Made by a program: the position numbers and the translations under genes
The notes under the pieces: generated by a model
The model's database searches: none
Told to the model about the DNA's origin: nothing
Seen by the model: the letters and a program-made list of their open reading frames with translations, nothing else
Assembly (NCBI GenBank): GCA_029891385.1
Contig: CM057229.1
Span: 4,899,001-4,963,000, forward strand
DNA: 64,000 nucleotides
Direction of reading: 5' to 3'
Source: Erythroxylum novogranatense
Taxonomy: Eukaryota > Streptophyta > Magnoliopsida > Malpighiales > Erythroxylaceae
Shown here: one piece after another, positions 36,111 to 48,266 of the stretch
How positions within the stretch are numbered: position 1 is the first letter of the stretch
How the letters are laid out: each line of letters starts with the position of its first letter

Positions 36111-37055
36111 ATGGAAATTCAGCAGTATCCAAGCAGCAGAGGAAAAGTTCCTGAAGAGAAGGACCTTAAAGCTAAGCAACAGGTAAAGAAGGACCTTAAA
36201 GCTAAGCAACAGGTAACTTCTGCAACAACGACAACAACAGCCGCCTCTGCTTCTCCTCCATCAGCATCTTCCTCTCCTTCTCATGAATTCTCCTTCACAA
36301 TATCTCTTCACTCTTCTTCAACACCAGTTCCTGATAAGTCCAGAAACCAACCAGCATTTGCCATTGATCTGTCCCCAGCCGATGACATTTTCTTTCACGG
36401 TCATTTGCTTCCTCTCCACCTCCTCTCTCAGCTTCCTGCTTCTCCTCGCTCATCGACCAATTCAATCGACAATTTCACACTTCCCATCAGGGATTTGTTG
36501 GATGATCCAAAACCTATCAGAAGGAATAGCAACTGCGTCATGGACGGAGGCAATATCAACCATGTTGTTGATAGTAACCAAACCAGTGTCCAGAGCAACA
36601 ACGTTGAAGTAAAGGGAAAAAGCAAGGCAAAGTCTTTCTCTTTATTTGGGTGGCGAAAAGGGTGTGAAGTTAGAGGCGGTGAAGATAAAGAGAAGCACAA
36701 GAAAAAGCTGAAATTCGATGTGACGCGCGTACTCAAAAGGTACGTGAGGATGATGAGGCCTCTGTTGTTCTTTAGAGGAAGGAGAGACAATCGTCAATCC
36801 CACTACAGACAACCTTATTCGTTTTCAGGTAATTTGAACATGAGAAACAAGCACGAGTTGCGAGGAAGGAGAGGTGAGTTCTCTGCTCCTGCGTCCATGA
36901 GGACATCTCCAACAAATAGTGGTCTTCTTCTTGAAACTACAACGTTTCCTCCACCAAGTGACAGTACCATGGAGGAGTTGCAGGCTGCGATTCAAGCTGC
37001 AATCGCTCATTGCAAGAACTCCATTACTGCCTCGGAGGAGAAGATCAAATTCTAA
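36111..37055 (+). CDS. BKI1: BRI1 kinase inhibitor 1 (BKI1)
   Basis: This is a single-exon gene of 314 residues. BKI1 binds the brassinosteroid receptor kinase BRI1 at the plasma membrane and keeps it inactive until it is phosphorylated and released. Family motifs appear in order: SHEFSFTISLHSS (about 58-70), FAIDLSPADDIFFHGHLLPL (84-103), HLLSQLPASPRSSTNS, KSFSLFGWRKG, the basic VLKRYVRMMRP segment that includes the conserved tyrosine of the membrane-targeting region, RGRRGEFSAPASMRTSPTNS and the C-terminal receptor-binding segment STMEELQAAIQAAIAHCKNS (about 284-303). The N-terminus has a 10-residue tandem repeat (17-35). The start is the first ATG in the family-like frame (MEIQQ). The gene looks intact and matches Arabidopsis BKI1 in architecture and length. 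Confidence 0.95.
   Translation: MEIQQYPSSRGKVPEEKDLKAKQQVKKDLKAKQQVTSATTTTTAASASPPSASSSPSHEFSFTISLHSSSTPVPDKSRNQPAFAIDLSPADDIFFHGHLLPLHLLSQLPASPRSSTNSIDNFTLPIRDLLDDPKPIRRNSNCVMDGGNINHVVDSNQTSVQSNNVEVKGKSKAKSFSLFGWRKGCEVRGGEDKEKHKKKLKFDVTRVLKRYVRMMRPLLFFRGRRDNRQSHYRQPYSFSGNLNMRNKHELRGRRGEFSAPASMRTSPTNSGLLLETTTFPPPSDSTMEELQAAIQAAIAHCKNSITASEEKIKF
36161..36220 (+). repeat. 30-bp in-frame tandem duplication in BKI1
   Basis: Two copies of a 30-bp unit (36161-36190, 36191-36220) encode KDLKAKQQVK followed by KDLKAKQQV. They are identical except at the 3' end, suggesting a recent slippage event in the lysine-rich N-terminal region. Confidence 0.93.
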
Positions 37056-39699
37056 TAAGTATATCAAATACATCCCAATTTTTTCCTGTTGAACTTTTCC
37101 TATTATATCGTTGTTGTATACCTGTGTACAAAGTGGTGTTTACATACAAGTGAAATGAGTTCGAAGTCACGATGGTTACAGAGGATTAAAGAACTTTTCG
37201 GCTGTTTTTCTCATCGGATTTCTATTCTACTTCTTGACACCCTCCAGAGGCTGAATGTTCATGGGGGTGACTCCATTTTCCTGAAGAATCGGGATTTGTC
37301 CTGTGCTTTTGTGTTAGGAAATCACCATGGTTTTTCCTGAATTTGCTAAAATCAGACCAGACCAATCATAGCTCACGGACTGATTGATTGATATTTTCCT
37401 ATTCAATCTCCGTTATGATGTCTGTCTCAAGATTAAATCTTTTGAGTGGGGTTAAACCGCCATGTACAGGAAGTATACTATAGACAAATTAGACATTATT
37501 TGATTAGGATATTGCAGAAAAGCAAATCAGCATTCTAAAACAAAAGGAAAAAGCCGAAATGGTCCCCTGCCATTATGATTATGGCTGGCTTTTAACAAAT
37601 TATTGTTAGTGTAATTCCTGAGTACATGCATTTGTTTTGCATGAATCATACCCGGAAAACTCTGTGAAGTAGAAATCTAACAAACTTGCATTGAAACTGT
37701 AAGACAATCTCAGACTAGGAGGAAGTTCTGCAAGTGGATGGAGTCAATGAATAAAGAAAGAAAAGCTGACAAGAGTGATAAAGTCTACAGAGCTACAGAA
37801 AAAAGTCGAAGAATCAGAAATCAGAGTGGTGGGTGACAAATTGAAAAGAATGGTATCACAGAGAGGGGCTCAAAGGGGGTGTGTGTGGGTCAGTTGAGAT
37901 GATAGCTTCTGAATTCAGCAACATTAAGTAGCAAGTACAACAATAATAACAATTAATAACAATGTGGAAGGTAGATGGTCCACGAAAGATGGTATAGTTA
38001 CGAGGATGATGAAGATACGTTGGATGGATGTCTACCTTTGACAACTTCTCACAAATGACGAGCATCTTTAATGATTTGCTGTATCTATCATCATCATCAT
38101 CATCCCAGTAAATTCCACTTGCATGAAAGTTTTACTTTGCATGACCATAGAATCATGTAAACAGGCGAAAGTGAAAAGGGCAAAAGCAACAACACACGTG
38201 CGAACAATAGCTAATTGGGTCGTTGGATTCTACTGTAGACTGGAGGAGTACAACTATACAAGATGTTTGTTGAAATGCCAAAGAAAACCTCAAGAAAAAG
38301 AGCAAATGGCTGCTGGGCTCGAGGAGGAACACTGATGATTGGGATCTACTCAACAATCATTAATTAATCCCCACGAACCTTAATGTCTACTTCCCGTAAT
38401 TAAAGATTGTGTCTTTACCTATAGAGAAGAGCAAAAAGAAGTGCAGTTGGATTGGACCACCAAGTTATAGACTCTTTCAACATTATCTACGTGATGTTCA
38501 AGTCAATTCTCAAGCATTTTCTTCCTCCCCTCCTTTCAATATTGCAGCTTGGACCGTTGAACTCGAAGACAATTAGCTTTTGAAAAATGAAAAAGTAAAT
38601 AGTGCGAAGTGGGGAATTGAAAACGTCTTGAAACCTGGCAAATTTGGGCTTACCCATGTACTCGTAAACAAATCTAGTCAGAAAGCAAGCCCGTATTTCA
38701 TAACCAGTTTAGGCCTGCATTGCGTTTAAGAAGGATGAACAGTATTCCATAGGACGGAAGCAACTGCTGGAACAAATAGTCTTTATCATTTTTTTTTAAC
38801 TATAATAGGAAGTAAAGCTGTAAAGGATACGGAAATTACTTCTTTACTAGTATGACTGTATTCTATGTCTTTTCAAAATTTTCATATTAGTGAGATTTAT
38901 ACGAAATTGTAGGTTTTCATTAGTATACGTAAAGCTTGTCTCAGGTTAAAATGAAGAACCAAAAAAGATTATTGGGAAAGTGATGCTAAAGCAAGTAACG
39001 TATAGATTATATGGAACTGTCAATGTGTTCTAGTATTGAACTGCTGTTGCAGGTCGCGCATTTACTTATCCTCTTAGATACTTTCAATCTAGTTACCAAA
39101 AGAAAATGGAAGATGCATTTGATGGAAATCCATGTTTCTGACTGGACTATCACGCATAAAAATTCCATCTTTTGTTGTTTGATTCGAACCAGTCAAAGGT
39201 CAGTATTCAAATGTTCCCTTCTGCAGGCTCTGAATTATATATATATATATTTTTTCAACGGAGACTCAGAAATCAGAATCACCATCCATGATCCATTTGA
39301 TTCCACTTTGGAGCTCTTTGATTCCACTTTGAACGGGTACTCGATTCTTTTGTGCTACTTGCAGGCTATAAGGTAAGTAAAAGGGCAATTTAGCTGGCCA
39401 TGGCATGTTGATCAGAAGTTCATAATCTAAAGATCTTGACATCACTAAAAAGTGGACGTAAAACCATAAATTATCGAACTCTTTGGATCAACTTACACAT
39501 CGCTCCACCTTCCCTGATACATGTTAGCTTTCATTCAATAGTAGAATTTCGAGTCCCATTAGAATTAGACAGAGAAAGAGCGCAAAAAGTCTGAAAATTT
39601 CGGTATCTTGACTCTTGCAACCCCTCAGGCAATACTCAATTGATCCATTTGCACTTGGGAATTTACTTGAAAGCAAACCAAACCTAAAGAAACACGGAC
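37056..39699. other. intergenic DNA, no gene supported
   Basis: 37056-37350 is probably BKI1 3' untranslated region. A (TCA)n run lies at about 38088-38104 and a (TA)n run at 39236-39250. Short open frames of up to 121 codons have no family features. Nothing else is identified. Confidence 0.55.
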
Positions 39700-40640
39700 T
39701 AACAACGAACGGCTCCGGGAAGCGGCGTTTTCAGGCAGGAACATGGCACCTGTTGCGTTACGTTGAATGACAGGATCTTGTGGACACGCAGTTTTGTCCG
39801 ACCACGTGTACTCTCATAAAGGTGTCCATAAATGGAAACCTGGGGGCGAGGGAGACCTGTGGTCCCCACTTCAGTGAAAACTGGACCTCCTGAGTCCTCA
39901 ACGACCTCGTGCCTACGTGTCACGAACGATCTATCTTTCTTCACATTTCCAAATAAAACACCCTGAATTTCCCTCAAGAGCCTTCTCCTTTGAATCTGTT
40001 GGAGATCGTGAACCTGGTGAGTTTCAACCCAAAATCTATTCTTTTGTTTCTTTTAAGTTTGCATATCTGTTTCAGCTTTGGTTTATGTCATTTAAGTGAT
40101 ATAATTTAAAGACTTTTATGCCTTTTAAATGCTGGGATTTTAATGATATTAGTTTGGCACATTCGATTAATTAAGAAAGAACATGCCTTTATTGCACCAA
40201 CTGCTCTTCTTTCTCCTGTTTGTATAGCTATCCTATCTTGGTTGCAGTTATAAACGTGTGCTTGTGGGTTGGGGTGAGTTATTGAGCTGGTTTTGATCTG
40301 TGATTGATGCCATCTTCTCTGTTTCTTAATTTGAGCTGTTGGGTGTTGAACGCATGATGAGCTTTTTTGGTCTCATTAATGTCTCTGTTGATTCCTTCAT
40401 GTTATAAAGATTGATGCTTGGAGTTGTTATCATTTCAATTATCAAATTTTGATTCAAATTTTTGGGTTCTGATAGAGAATTTAAAGACGCAAAGGCTCCT
40501 AACCGAGTGGGATTCACAGTTTTGAGGTTCTTGAATTGGGGAACCTCACAATCTTGTGGGGTTCATCTCCTCAGGGTCTCGTGTTATGACGGAATTTTGA
40601 TATTTATGTCCACTTGAGCATAGAATATAAGGGTCACAAA
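39700..40640 (+). promoter_or_regulatory. promoter and 5' leader of PAH2 with G-box and probable leader intron
   Basis: A GC-richer segment at 39700-39920 contains a CACGTG G-box (39803-39808) and other ACGT cores. A probable 5' untranslated intron starts at gaacctg/gtgagt near 40016 and ends at a tgatag acceptor near 40473, with the leader continuing to the ATG at 40641. Confidence 0.5.
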
Positions 40641-43600
40641 ATGTATGCTGTGGGGAGGTTAGGCAGCTATATTTCTGGGGGCTTGTATACTGTCTCCGGC
40701 CCTTTTCATGTTTTTGGTGGAGCTGTAGATATCATTGTCGTTGAGCAGCCAGATGGAAGCTTCAAATCCTCTCCTTGGTATGTCCGGTTTGGAAAGTTTC
40801 AGGGAGTTTTGAAGGCGAAAGAAAAGATTGTAAACATTGGTGTTAATGGAGTCGAGGCGAATTTCCACATGCATCTTGATCAAAGAGGACAAGCCTACTT
40901 CCTCAAAGAGGTAGAACGGGAAGAAGACTCTGTGTTGTCTTCTTCATCTTCTAGCGATGAGATGGATGCACAATTTGAGGGAAACAGGATTGTGAAGTCA
41001 AAAAGTTGTGATTTTGATGCTACCACGTCAAAAGCAGATGACAAGATTGATGAAAGTAGTGCAACAATTGTGGCTAGAGCAAACAGCCACAAGTCAAGGA
41101 TAGTAGGGCTTGTTTTTGGACAGAGGTCTTTGAGGGACGGTAATTATCAAGGGGTAAAAAATGGTTCTCCTGTGGCACGAATAAATTCATTTGAGCGTGC
41201 TGAGATTGCAGCTGACCTTCTCGAGGTGCAGTGGTCTACTAATCTTGCCACTTCTAAGCCCAGGAAAGATGACACGCTCCTTTTTTCTGGTTCTGAAAAC
41301 TTGCATGGAAAGGGGGATGAAAAAACACAACCTGATGATGTACAAATGAGTCAGGTGGGACCATCTGTACAGGATACCCTTGAAACCAGTATGAACCGCT
41401 GCATGTTGGCTGATCAAACTGTTTCCTGCAATGTAAAAAGTAACAAATCACGGTCCAGCTTTGAGAGTCTGGCGTGCTCTGGTCAAATGGGTAGTGCACA
41501 ATTTTGCAGTTCTAGTTCCGTAGAACACATTGTTGAAACTAACACAGAGTCTCCAACCGTTTTGGAAGAAAAGTATGAAACATCTGACATGTCAAGAAAT
41601 ATTGATGATCCTACAGCAGAGAATGCTGATGATGATGACAGTGCTGGGGGTTTCGTCTCAAATGGGATTGCAACTGAAGCACGAATATCAAATGCTATTG
41701 AAGCAAGCCTTAGTCAAGCGCCTGAAGAAGATCAACCTTCTGACGAAGGAAACATTGCTCTAACAAAATTTGCCAAGTCTGAGGGGGAAAGTAAATCTCA
41801 CCAGATTCAAACCTTTATGCATTTTGAAACATCAGGTAGCTCAACAATAGATCCGGATGGTTTGAGCACACACGTTCATCAAAATATGCATGTTGCATGT
41901 GAAGTCCCTACAGAACCACCCTGTTGTCCTGAAATTTTGAGTGAAACAGCCAGGCAACTCTTACCTCAGGTAAGCCTTTGATAATGCCTGTAAATTACTT
42001 AAGCATATTAAGGTTCAAACAATGAGCATTTCCCAGGACTAGAACATCTTTTATTCCAATGTGAGAATTATTAGGAATGCATATGAATAGTAACATTGGG
42101 TTTGGGGTTCTCTTGGGAAACTTCTATATGATACACTGGACATCATTGTCTCCTAGAAGATCAGGAAGGGGAAAAAAATGCTTTGATAAGTAAATTGCTA
42201 ATAGCAGGACCATCTACTGAGTAAGCGAGTCTTTTTATGTGAAAAGCTTGGTTTGTGTGTTTGTGATGAGCACTTCCGTTCTTTTTCTTGTTATTTTATT
42301 CTGTCTTTTACAATCAACACCCTAGTTAGCTTAGTTACAGAAATGGTCACATCATTTTGACTACCAGGCCAGGCTTATATAGTTTGGTCCATATCCCATG
42401 TTTCAGTTAAAAATGTTGACTTTCTGCGTAGCCAATGAACTAAGATTAGCTTGATTCTAGATGGTTTGAACCAAGCTCTCTAGAAGGCCTTTCTATGCTG
42501 CGTTGATTTCAATAACTGTAGCCATATTTACAGCTTCTCTTTTGTTTTGAACCCCAAAGAACAAATTGATGCGCTCTTTTACTTGATATCTGCCATTTAC
42601 TTATTCATTTTGTTGACACTATGTTATTGAATCTTTTCCACCAGCATATAACTAATCTCCAGGCTGAGAATATTGAATTGGAGATGAAATATGTTAAGGC
42701 TTGTGATGATTGTTCACAAAGAAGTCCATGCTCTTCTTCTGCAGATGGCAATGACTTGTTGAAACCTAAAGTGCCAGTGACAGCAAATCGAATTGTCACT
42801 GTTGATCTTGCTTCATGTGAAGAAGTTCAGTCAAAAAACATACGTACCGTAGAAAGCTTTAGCATCTCATCTGATGATGTTCACGAGGAGATTATTGGTG
42901 ATTCAGACTCTGGTCTGGTGAAAGCTATGTGTACACTATCAATCGAAAGTTCAGAGGATGAACAATTCCTTTTTAGTGATCTTGATGAACACAAAGTCAC
43001 AGAGATCAATTGGCAATCAAATTTATCAGATGGTGTAGATAAAGACAATTCTTCTCCATTTTGGCTGGCAGGCCATGGAGAAGTGAATGTATCTAGTAGT
43101 ATAAATAATGAGGCCTGTTTGTTGTTGGACCAGTTTTTTCAAGACAATCAATCAGATGACCTGGAATGCATCACAGGAAGTTCACATGCAGCATCAAATC
43201 CCCTCGGTATTCCTAAAGTTCATGATGTTGCTGTTGGAGAAGTTGGCTGGGCAGCAAAATCATTACCCAATATGTGGCCTGGGAATGAAAGTCTGGATGC
43301 AGATGATTTCCTTTGTCCTTTAAGCCATTCACTGGACTCTAATTCCAAAACATTGGAGTGGAGAGCTCAAGGCACAGATGAGGAAGTCAATACAAGTTCA
43401 GATTCAGAAAACGAAAACCAATCACCACTTGACCATTCTAATAAAGATGACGCTCACATTTTAGGAGGACTTGAAAAGGGTGCCGTCAGTCCTGTTGGTA
43501 AAAGAACCTGAACACCATTATCATACTCTTCTTTCTTCTTCTTTTACTTTATTTGAGACACTTAATAGGTTCTTCGGAACATTATAAGGTCATTTTTGTT

Positions 43601-46600
43601 TAGTTTGAATTGTTTCTCATGGTTTGTACCAAATACGTCTGCTGATGGAAACAATTTTTTTTTGCAGTAAGCTTGACATTGAAGTGTAATAGGAATCTAT
43701 TTTCTAGGAACAATTGCATGTCGAAATAAACGAAGCTGAACCAACAAATCATGATTCATGTTGACCACGTTGATAAATATTCTGCAGGGGATTCATCAAA
43801 AGCAATTGTTGCTTCCACCAGAAGCTGGACTCTTTGGCCTTTTTCTCTCCAAAGATCAAGATCCAGAAAGTTAACCCAACCAGATGTTAATGATACTGAA
43901 AGTTCTCCTGCTGAGAAGGAATCAGACACCAACATTCCTGCAGAGAAAGATACCAATCAGCAGAATCCCGAGCTCACAAAAAGGATGTTGAAAGCAAAAA
44001 CTCCAACATCTGAACAGCTGGCATCCTTGAATCTAAAAGAGGGGAGGAATTCAGTTACCTTCACATTCTCAACTTCCATGTTGGGAAAGCAGGAGGTTTT
44101 CTTTATGGCATTAAGTCTTAACACCGTCCCTTTTCTTTTAAAATTGATTCTCTTTTCTTTACTCATTTTTTGGGTACTTCGCTTTTGGTGAATATTTGAA
44201 CATATGTTGCTTAACAGGTTGATGCTAGAATTTATGTATGGAAATGGAACACTCGCATAGTGATCTCGGATGTTGATGGAACAATTACAAAGTAAGAGCC
44301 TGTATATATTTAACCAATATCCTATCTTTTTTTTCTTTTCCTAATTATAGATCGCTTGCATTAATTCAATGTACCAAAAAATAATTACTTCTTGCATCTT
44401 TAATGTTTGACATTATTTCTGCACACCAATGCTCCAACCTGAATAAACTTAGGCATACTGCAGCAAAAATGTTGTGAAATTTTTCATATCACATATGCTC
44501 TTACCAAAACAGAGATTGAATTCCACCTCCTTTAGTTTACAAGACATATGCTCTAATTTTTGTTCTAATTTTGTACCACGTTGTGGATTGTCTGAGTTGA
44601 AAATGCTGATAAAAGAAAGTGGAAACCCAATACATTGGCAGAGCAAGAGTTTAGTTTTTAAAATGGACTGTATCATGTATCTTGCATGATCTTATAGGGC
44701 AGCAAGTATAAGTCTCCAAATTTGGATTCAGAATGTGCTGGTTACTAGTAACAAGTTATGAAAATTCACATTTCCAACTGCATCCTCTCAGCACCACTAT
44801 GATTTCTAAAGTTATATCTATGGTAGTTTTTCAGGCTTCCTCGTTGCTATCTCATTTCTCTGTCAGCTTGAATTTTTACCTTCCTCCCTTTAGTTGCTTC
44901 TCTAATATGTATATATCCAACACATCAAATTCAATTTACTGGTTAATCCTTTTATCTTAACATTGTAGAAATCAGCATTAGAATTCCCACTTCTTACTTC
45001 CTGTTTTTTCTGCTTGTTGTTCTTGTTCACTGGGTATTGTAGTCAAGTTAGATAGTATAAAACTTTCTAGCTAATGACATGATAAGTTTTTTTATTTGTT
45101 ATTACAGATCTGACGTTCTAGGTCAGTTCATGCCTTTGGTTGGTGTAGATTGGTCACAGACGGGTGTTGCACATTTATTTTCATCGATAAAGGTTTGAGA
45201 AATTCTGGCTTATGCATTGGAGTGTGCCTTGTGTTCATCATTTTTAATTGGTGAACGCTCCATGTTACCTAAACTTAGGATTTAGCGGTCATTTTAGAAT
45301 ATTTTGTTCTCCTAAATAGAGAGCTATATTGCAAAATGTATCTAGCTCTTGGATGCACTTTTACTCAGGGAGTAGTTAGGACATCATTGTATCTCAACAG
45401 ACCAAAATGGTTCTCTGTTGTGCAGGAAAATGGGTATCAATTGCTTTTCTTAAGTGCACGTGCCATTTCTCAAGCCTATCATACGAGACAGTTCCTTGTC
45501 AACCTTAAGCAGGTAAATTCGACTAAAGTTTCCAATATAAAGTTGGAAATTCGGATACAAAAATACCATGAATTATTTTCTCAATCAATGCAATGATTTT
45601 TAATTCACAGGATGGGAAGACTTTACCAGATGGTCCAATTGTTATCTCGCCTGATGGACTTTTCCCTTCTTTGTTTCGTGAAGGTAACACACACACGTAT
45701 CAAGACAATATTTAAATTAATCTTGGCAAAAATAATCTTTGAGAATGTGTGAAAATACAGACTTTCTACAAAGGATTTATTTTCTCAATGATTTGTTTAC
45801 TTAAATCAAATTTACTTCTTCAACAGTGATCAGAAGAGCTCCTCATGAATTCAAGATTGCATGCTTAGAGGTGAGTTCCATGTGTTGATGCTTGTATTGG
45901 CCTATTCAAACTTACGCTCTCTAACTTAATGCATATACTGTTTTGTAATCACTGTCAAGCCCAAGATTTATAATTTGACCACATTAGATTCCTTGTAAGT
46001 TTGTTATTAAAAGAATCACTGACTATGACGAGTCCACTGTGTTCTTTGGAAATTTCTTTTCTTCTATAGTCAGCAGTTCAAACTGAGGTGTGCATAGACT
46101 CTCAGTAGTATGCTAATAAAATAAAGTACGTTAAATGATGAATACTATCCAAATCTGAAGAAATTTATAATCTCCTTTTCTGTTAGGTGGTTTAGGCTGT
46201 AATGCTTCTCATTTCTTACAACTGCAGGATATCAAAGCGCTGTTCCCTTCAGATCGCAACCCTTTTTATGCTGGTTTTGGCAATAGAGACACTGATGAAA
46301 TTAGCTACCTCAAGGTTGGGATCCCAAGGGGAAAAATCTTCATCATTAATCCAAAGGTTCTCCTAAGACCTTCATGCTTCAAATACTGTTCAATTAGTTT
46401 GTGATTTCCGATAATGCTCAAGCGTCCTTGTGGTTTTTGTTTGCAGGGTGAGGTAGCAGTTCACCGTCGTGTTGACAAAAAATCTTATACTTCCCTTCAT
46501 GCTCTTGTGCATGACATGTTTCCACCTGCAACTTCATCTGAGCAGGTTTTGATCTGCTCTATCACTTTAAGTTCTTTTTATCAAATTTTGCATAGCTAAA

Positions 46601-46974
46601 GCCCTGAAATGAACCATTTCATTTTGTATTAGTGGGCTTGCTTTTCCTTGTTCTTCATGTGATTCTTTTTTACTTGAGCAAAGTTTCATGGATGCAGGGT
46701 AGGCTTTGCCAACTTCGGCTTCCAGGGGATAACTGATATTCTTTCTCCGACCATCTTTCCCTTTGATTTGTTTATTTGCGCAACATTTTGCATATGAGCT
46801 CTAACCAAATGCATTGTTACACTTCCTAACCTTTTCTTAACAAGTTATGCTCAATTCCCTGATTTGATTAATCCTTGCATGGTCCCTGATCTTTTGGTTT
46901 TTCCTTTATTCCAATGGCAGCAGGAGGATTTTAATTCGTGGAATTTCTGGAAATTGCCACCTCCTAACATTTGA
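40641..46974 (+). CDS. PAH2: phosphatidate phosphohydrolase, lipin family (PAH2-type)
   Basis: The enzyme dephosphorylates phosphatidate to diacylglycerol and in plants acts in galactolipid supply and restraint of phospholipid synthesis. Eleven coding exons (40641-41969, 42645-43497, 43788-44095, 44218-44291, 45108-45192, 45426-45512, 45611-45683, 45827-45870, 46228-46356, 46447-46545, 46924-46974) encode 1043 residues. The N-LIP domain covers about residues 1-100 ([40 protein letters not shown]). [16 protein letters not shown] is a PAH2-type marker. The C-LIP domain has the catalytic DVDGT (DxDxT) within [20 protein letters not shown], then [30 protein letters not shown] and [20 protein letters not shown]. 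It ends [11 protein letters not shown], as in PAH2. The long middle is acidic and serine-rich. A conserved exon that I expect between residues about 727 and 728 (junction 43497/43788) is absent. Confidence 0.93.
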
Positions 46975-48071
46975 AAGTGTCCACTGTCCAGTGACACCAC
47001 TACTAAACCCTCCGTATCTGCGGAGAAGGGTGTCTGGGTGGTCCTTCATGCCTTGGAAAAGCACAGGTAATTAGATTTGTCTAATGAGCCCTGAAAAATT
47101 TGAATCCTGAGTGTATACAATTCTATCTTTACAGAATTGGTCTTTAAATGTTCCAGGCAACTGAATAGCAAAAAGCTGTGAAAATTTATTTTAAATTTAC
47201 AATTTAGAAGCTGTTAGGTTACGTCCTAGAGCTTGGACTTGGACTGAATTACATTGTGGTGATGCAAAATCTTTGTACTATATACTTAACAAAGTTGCTT
47301 GAAAAGTAAATTCTAGCTAGTGGAACTTCAACTATATCAGGTGCTATTTCTTTTGGTTAGGCAATAATTACTTGTTCTTGACGATCCCATTATACTGCAG
47401 GTTGCTCGTCCCCATGGACACCACAACTGTTAGCACCAACGTTGCTTCTTCAGTGCTCGAATGGTTGAAATTTTTGGCGGCTTAGGAAACACCTGGAGAA
47501 GGTCTACACAAAGTTTAATTCATTATACACCTCCACGCCCTGCTTCGACCCATCAAATGTAATGATATAACTGTGCTTCCACGGCTGTTGAGCATTGCTG
47601 GAAATAGGAATCACTACGAAAAAAACGTTAAATGTAATTATTACCCACCCCATTTTTTGATGCAGCAAAAGTTTCTCATTCCTGGTTGCATCATTCATGT
47701 AGAAAAATACACAGCGAGTAGTCAAGTGATTTGCTATTTGTGTGCCTCTCTCTTTAGTAGCCATAACTAGACAATATTTGAGCATCCAAGCTATATATAC
47801 TTTTGGGCAATCAAAGCTTATTCATAACTAGATAGTCTCATTCTCCGGACCTCTTTCCAGATGGTCCTTTACAACATCTGGCGGGAGCGAAATCGGAGAA
47901 TTTACAAGCAAATAGAAAGGAGTAAATACGAGTTAGCGGATTATATTATTAACTTGATCAGGGAAATCATTCTTGGGCATGGGCTGCAAGATCGTTTCTG
48001 TGTGGCTATGAGAAGACGTTGGCATATTTAGCTGTGTATTGAGGCTGGTTTTTTGTATATCGTTTCCACTT
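46975..48071. other. PAH2 3' flank and intergenic DNA
   Basis: The first few hundred bases are likely 3' untranslated sequence (a gtaatt donor-like site near 47068 leaves room for a 3' untranslated intron). No other coding sequence was recognised up to the gypsy LTR. Confidence 0.5.
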
Positions 48072-48177
48072 TGATGCAGGAGCATTTAGTTTAGATTCCT
48101 AGTTAATATTGGATTTCTTACTATTTAGTACTTCTTAAGTTATTTGGATTCCTAGTTATCATAGGATTAGCATATTA

Positions 48178-48243
48178 CTTCTTAATTAGTATTTCCTTTT
48201 CCTATTAGGACTTCTTAATTAGTATTTCCTTTTCCTATTAGGA
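48178..48243 (+). repeat. 33-bp tandem duplication in the gypsy LTR
   Basis: Two perfect copies beginning cttcttaattagtatttcc lie at 48178-48210 and 48211-48243, just upstream of the LTR TATA box. Duplicated upstream elements of this kind are often promoter-enhancing in plant LTRs, but no function is shown here. Confidence 0.93.
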
Positions 48244-48258
48244 GTTGTCCTATACTAG

Positions 48259-48266
48259 TATAAATA
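48259..48266 (+). promoter_or_regulatory. LTR TATA box
   Basis: TATAAATA occurs in the context ctagtataaatagaca within the LTR, about 180 bases before the LTR end, a normal position for the LTR promoter. Confidence 0.7.

Noticed and set aside
36283..36790. Long open frames overlapping BKI1 on both strands
   Set aside because: They are out-of-frame shadows of the BKI1 coding sequence caused by its serine/leucine-rich composition.
39011..39376. 121-codon plus-strand frame between BKI1 and PAH2
   Set aside because: Low-complexity composition, includes a (TA)n run, and shows no family similarity that I recognise.
39699..39977. 92-codon minus-strand frame near the PAH2 promoter
   Set aside because: Lies in a GC-richer promoter segment; no domain, no homology recognised, and no splice partners.
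25337..46974. Functional gene cluster or operon-like metabolic cluster
   Set aside because: The genes belong to unrelated pathways and their order looks like ordinary conserved synteny.
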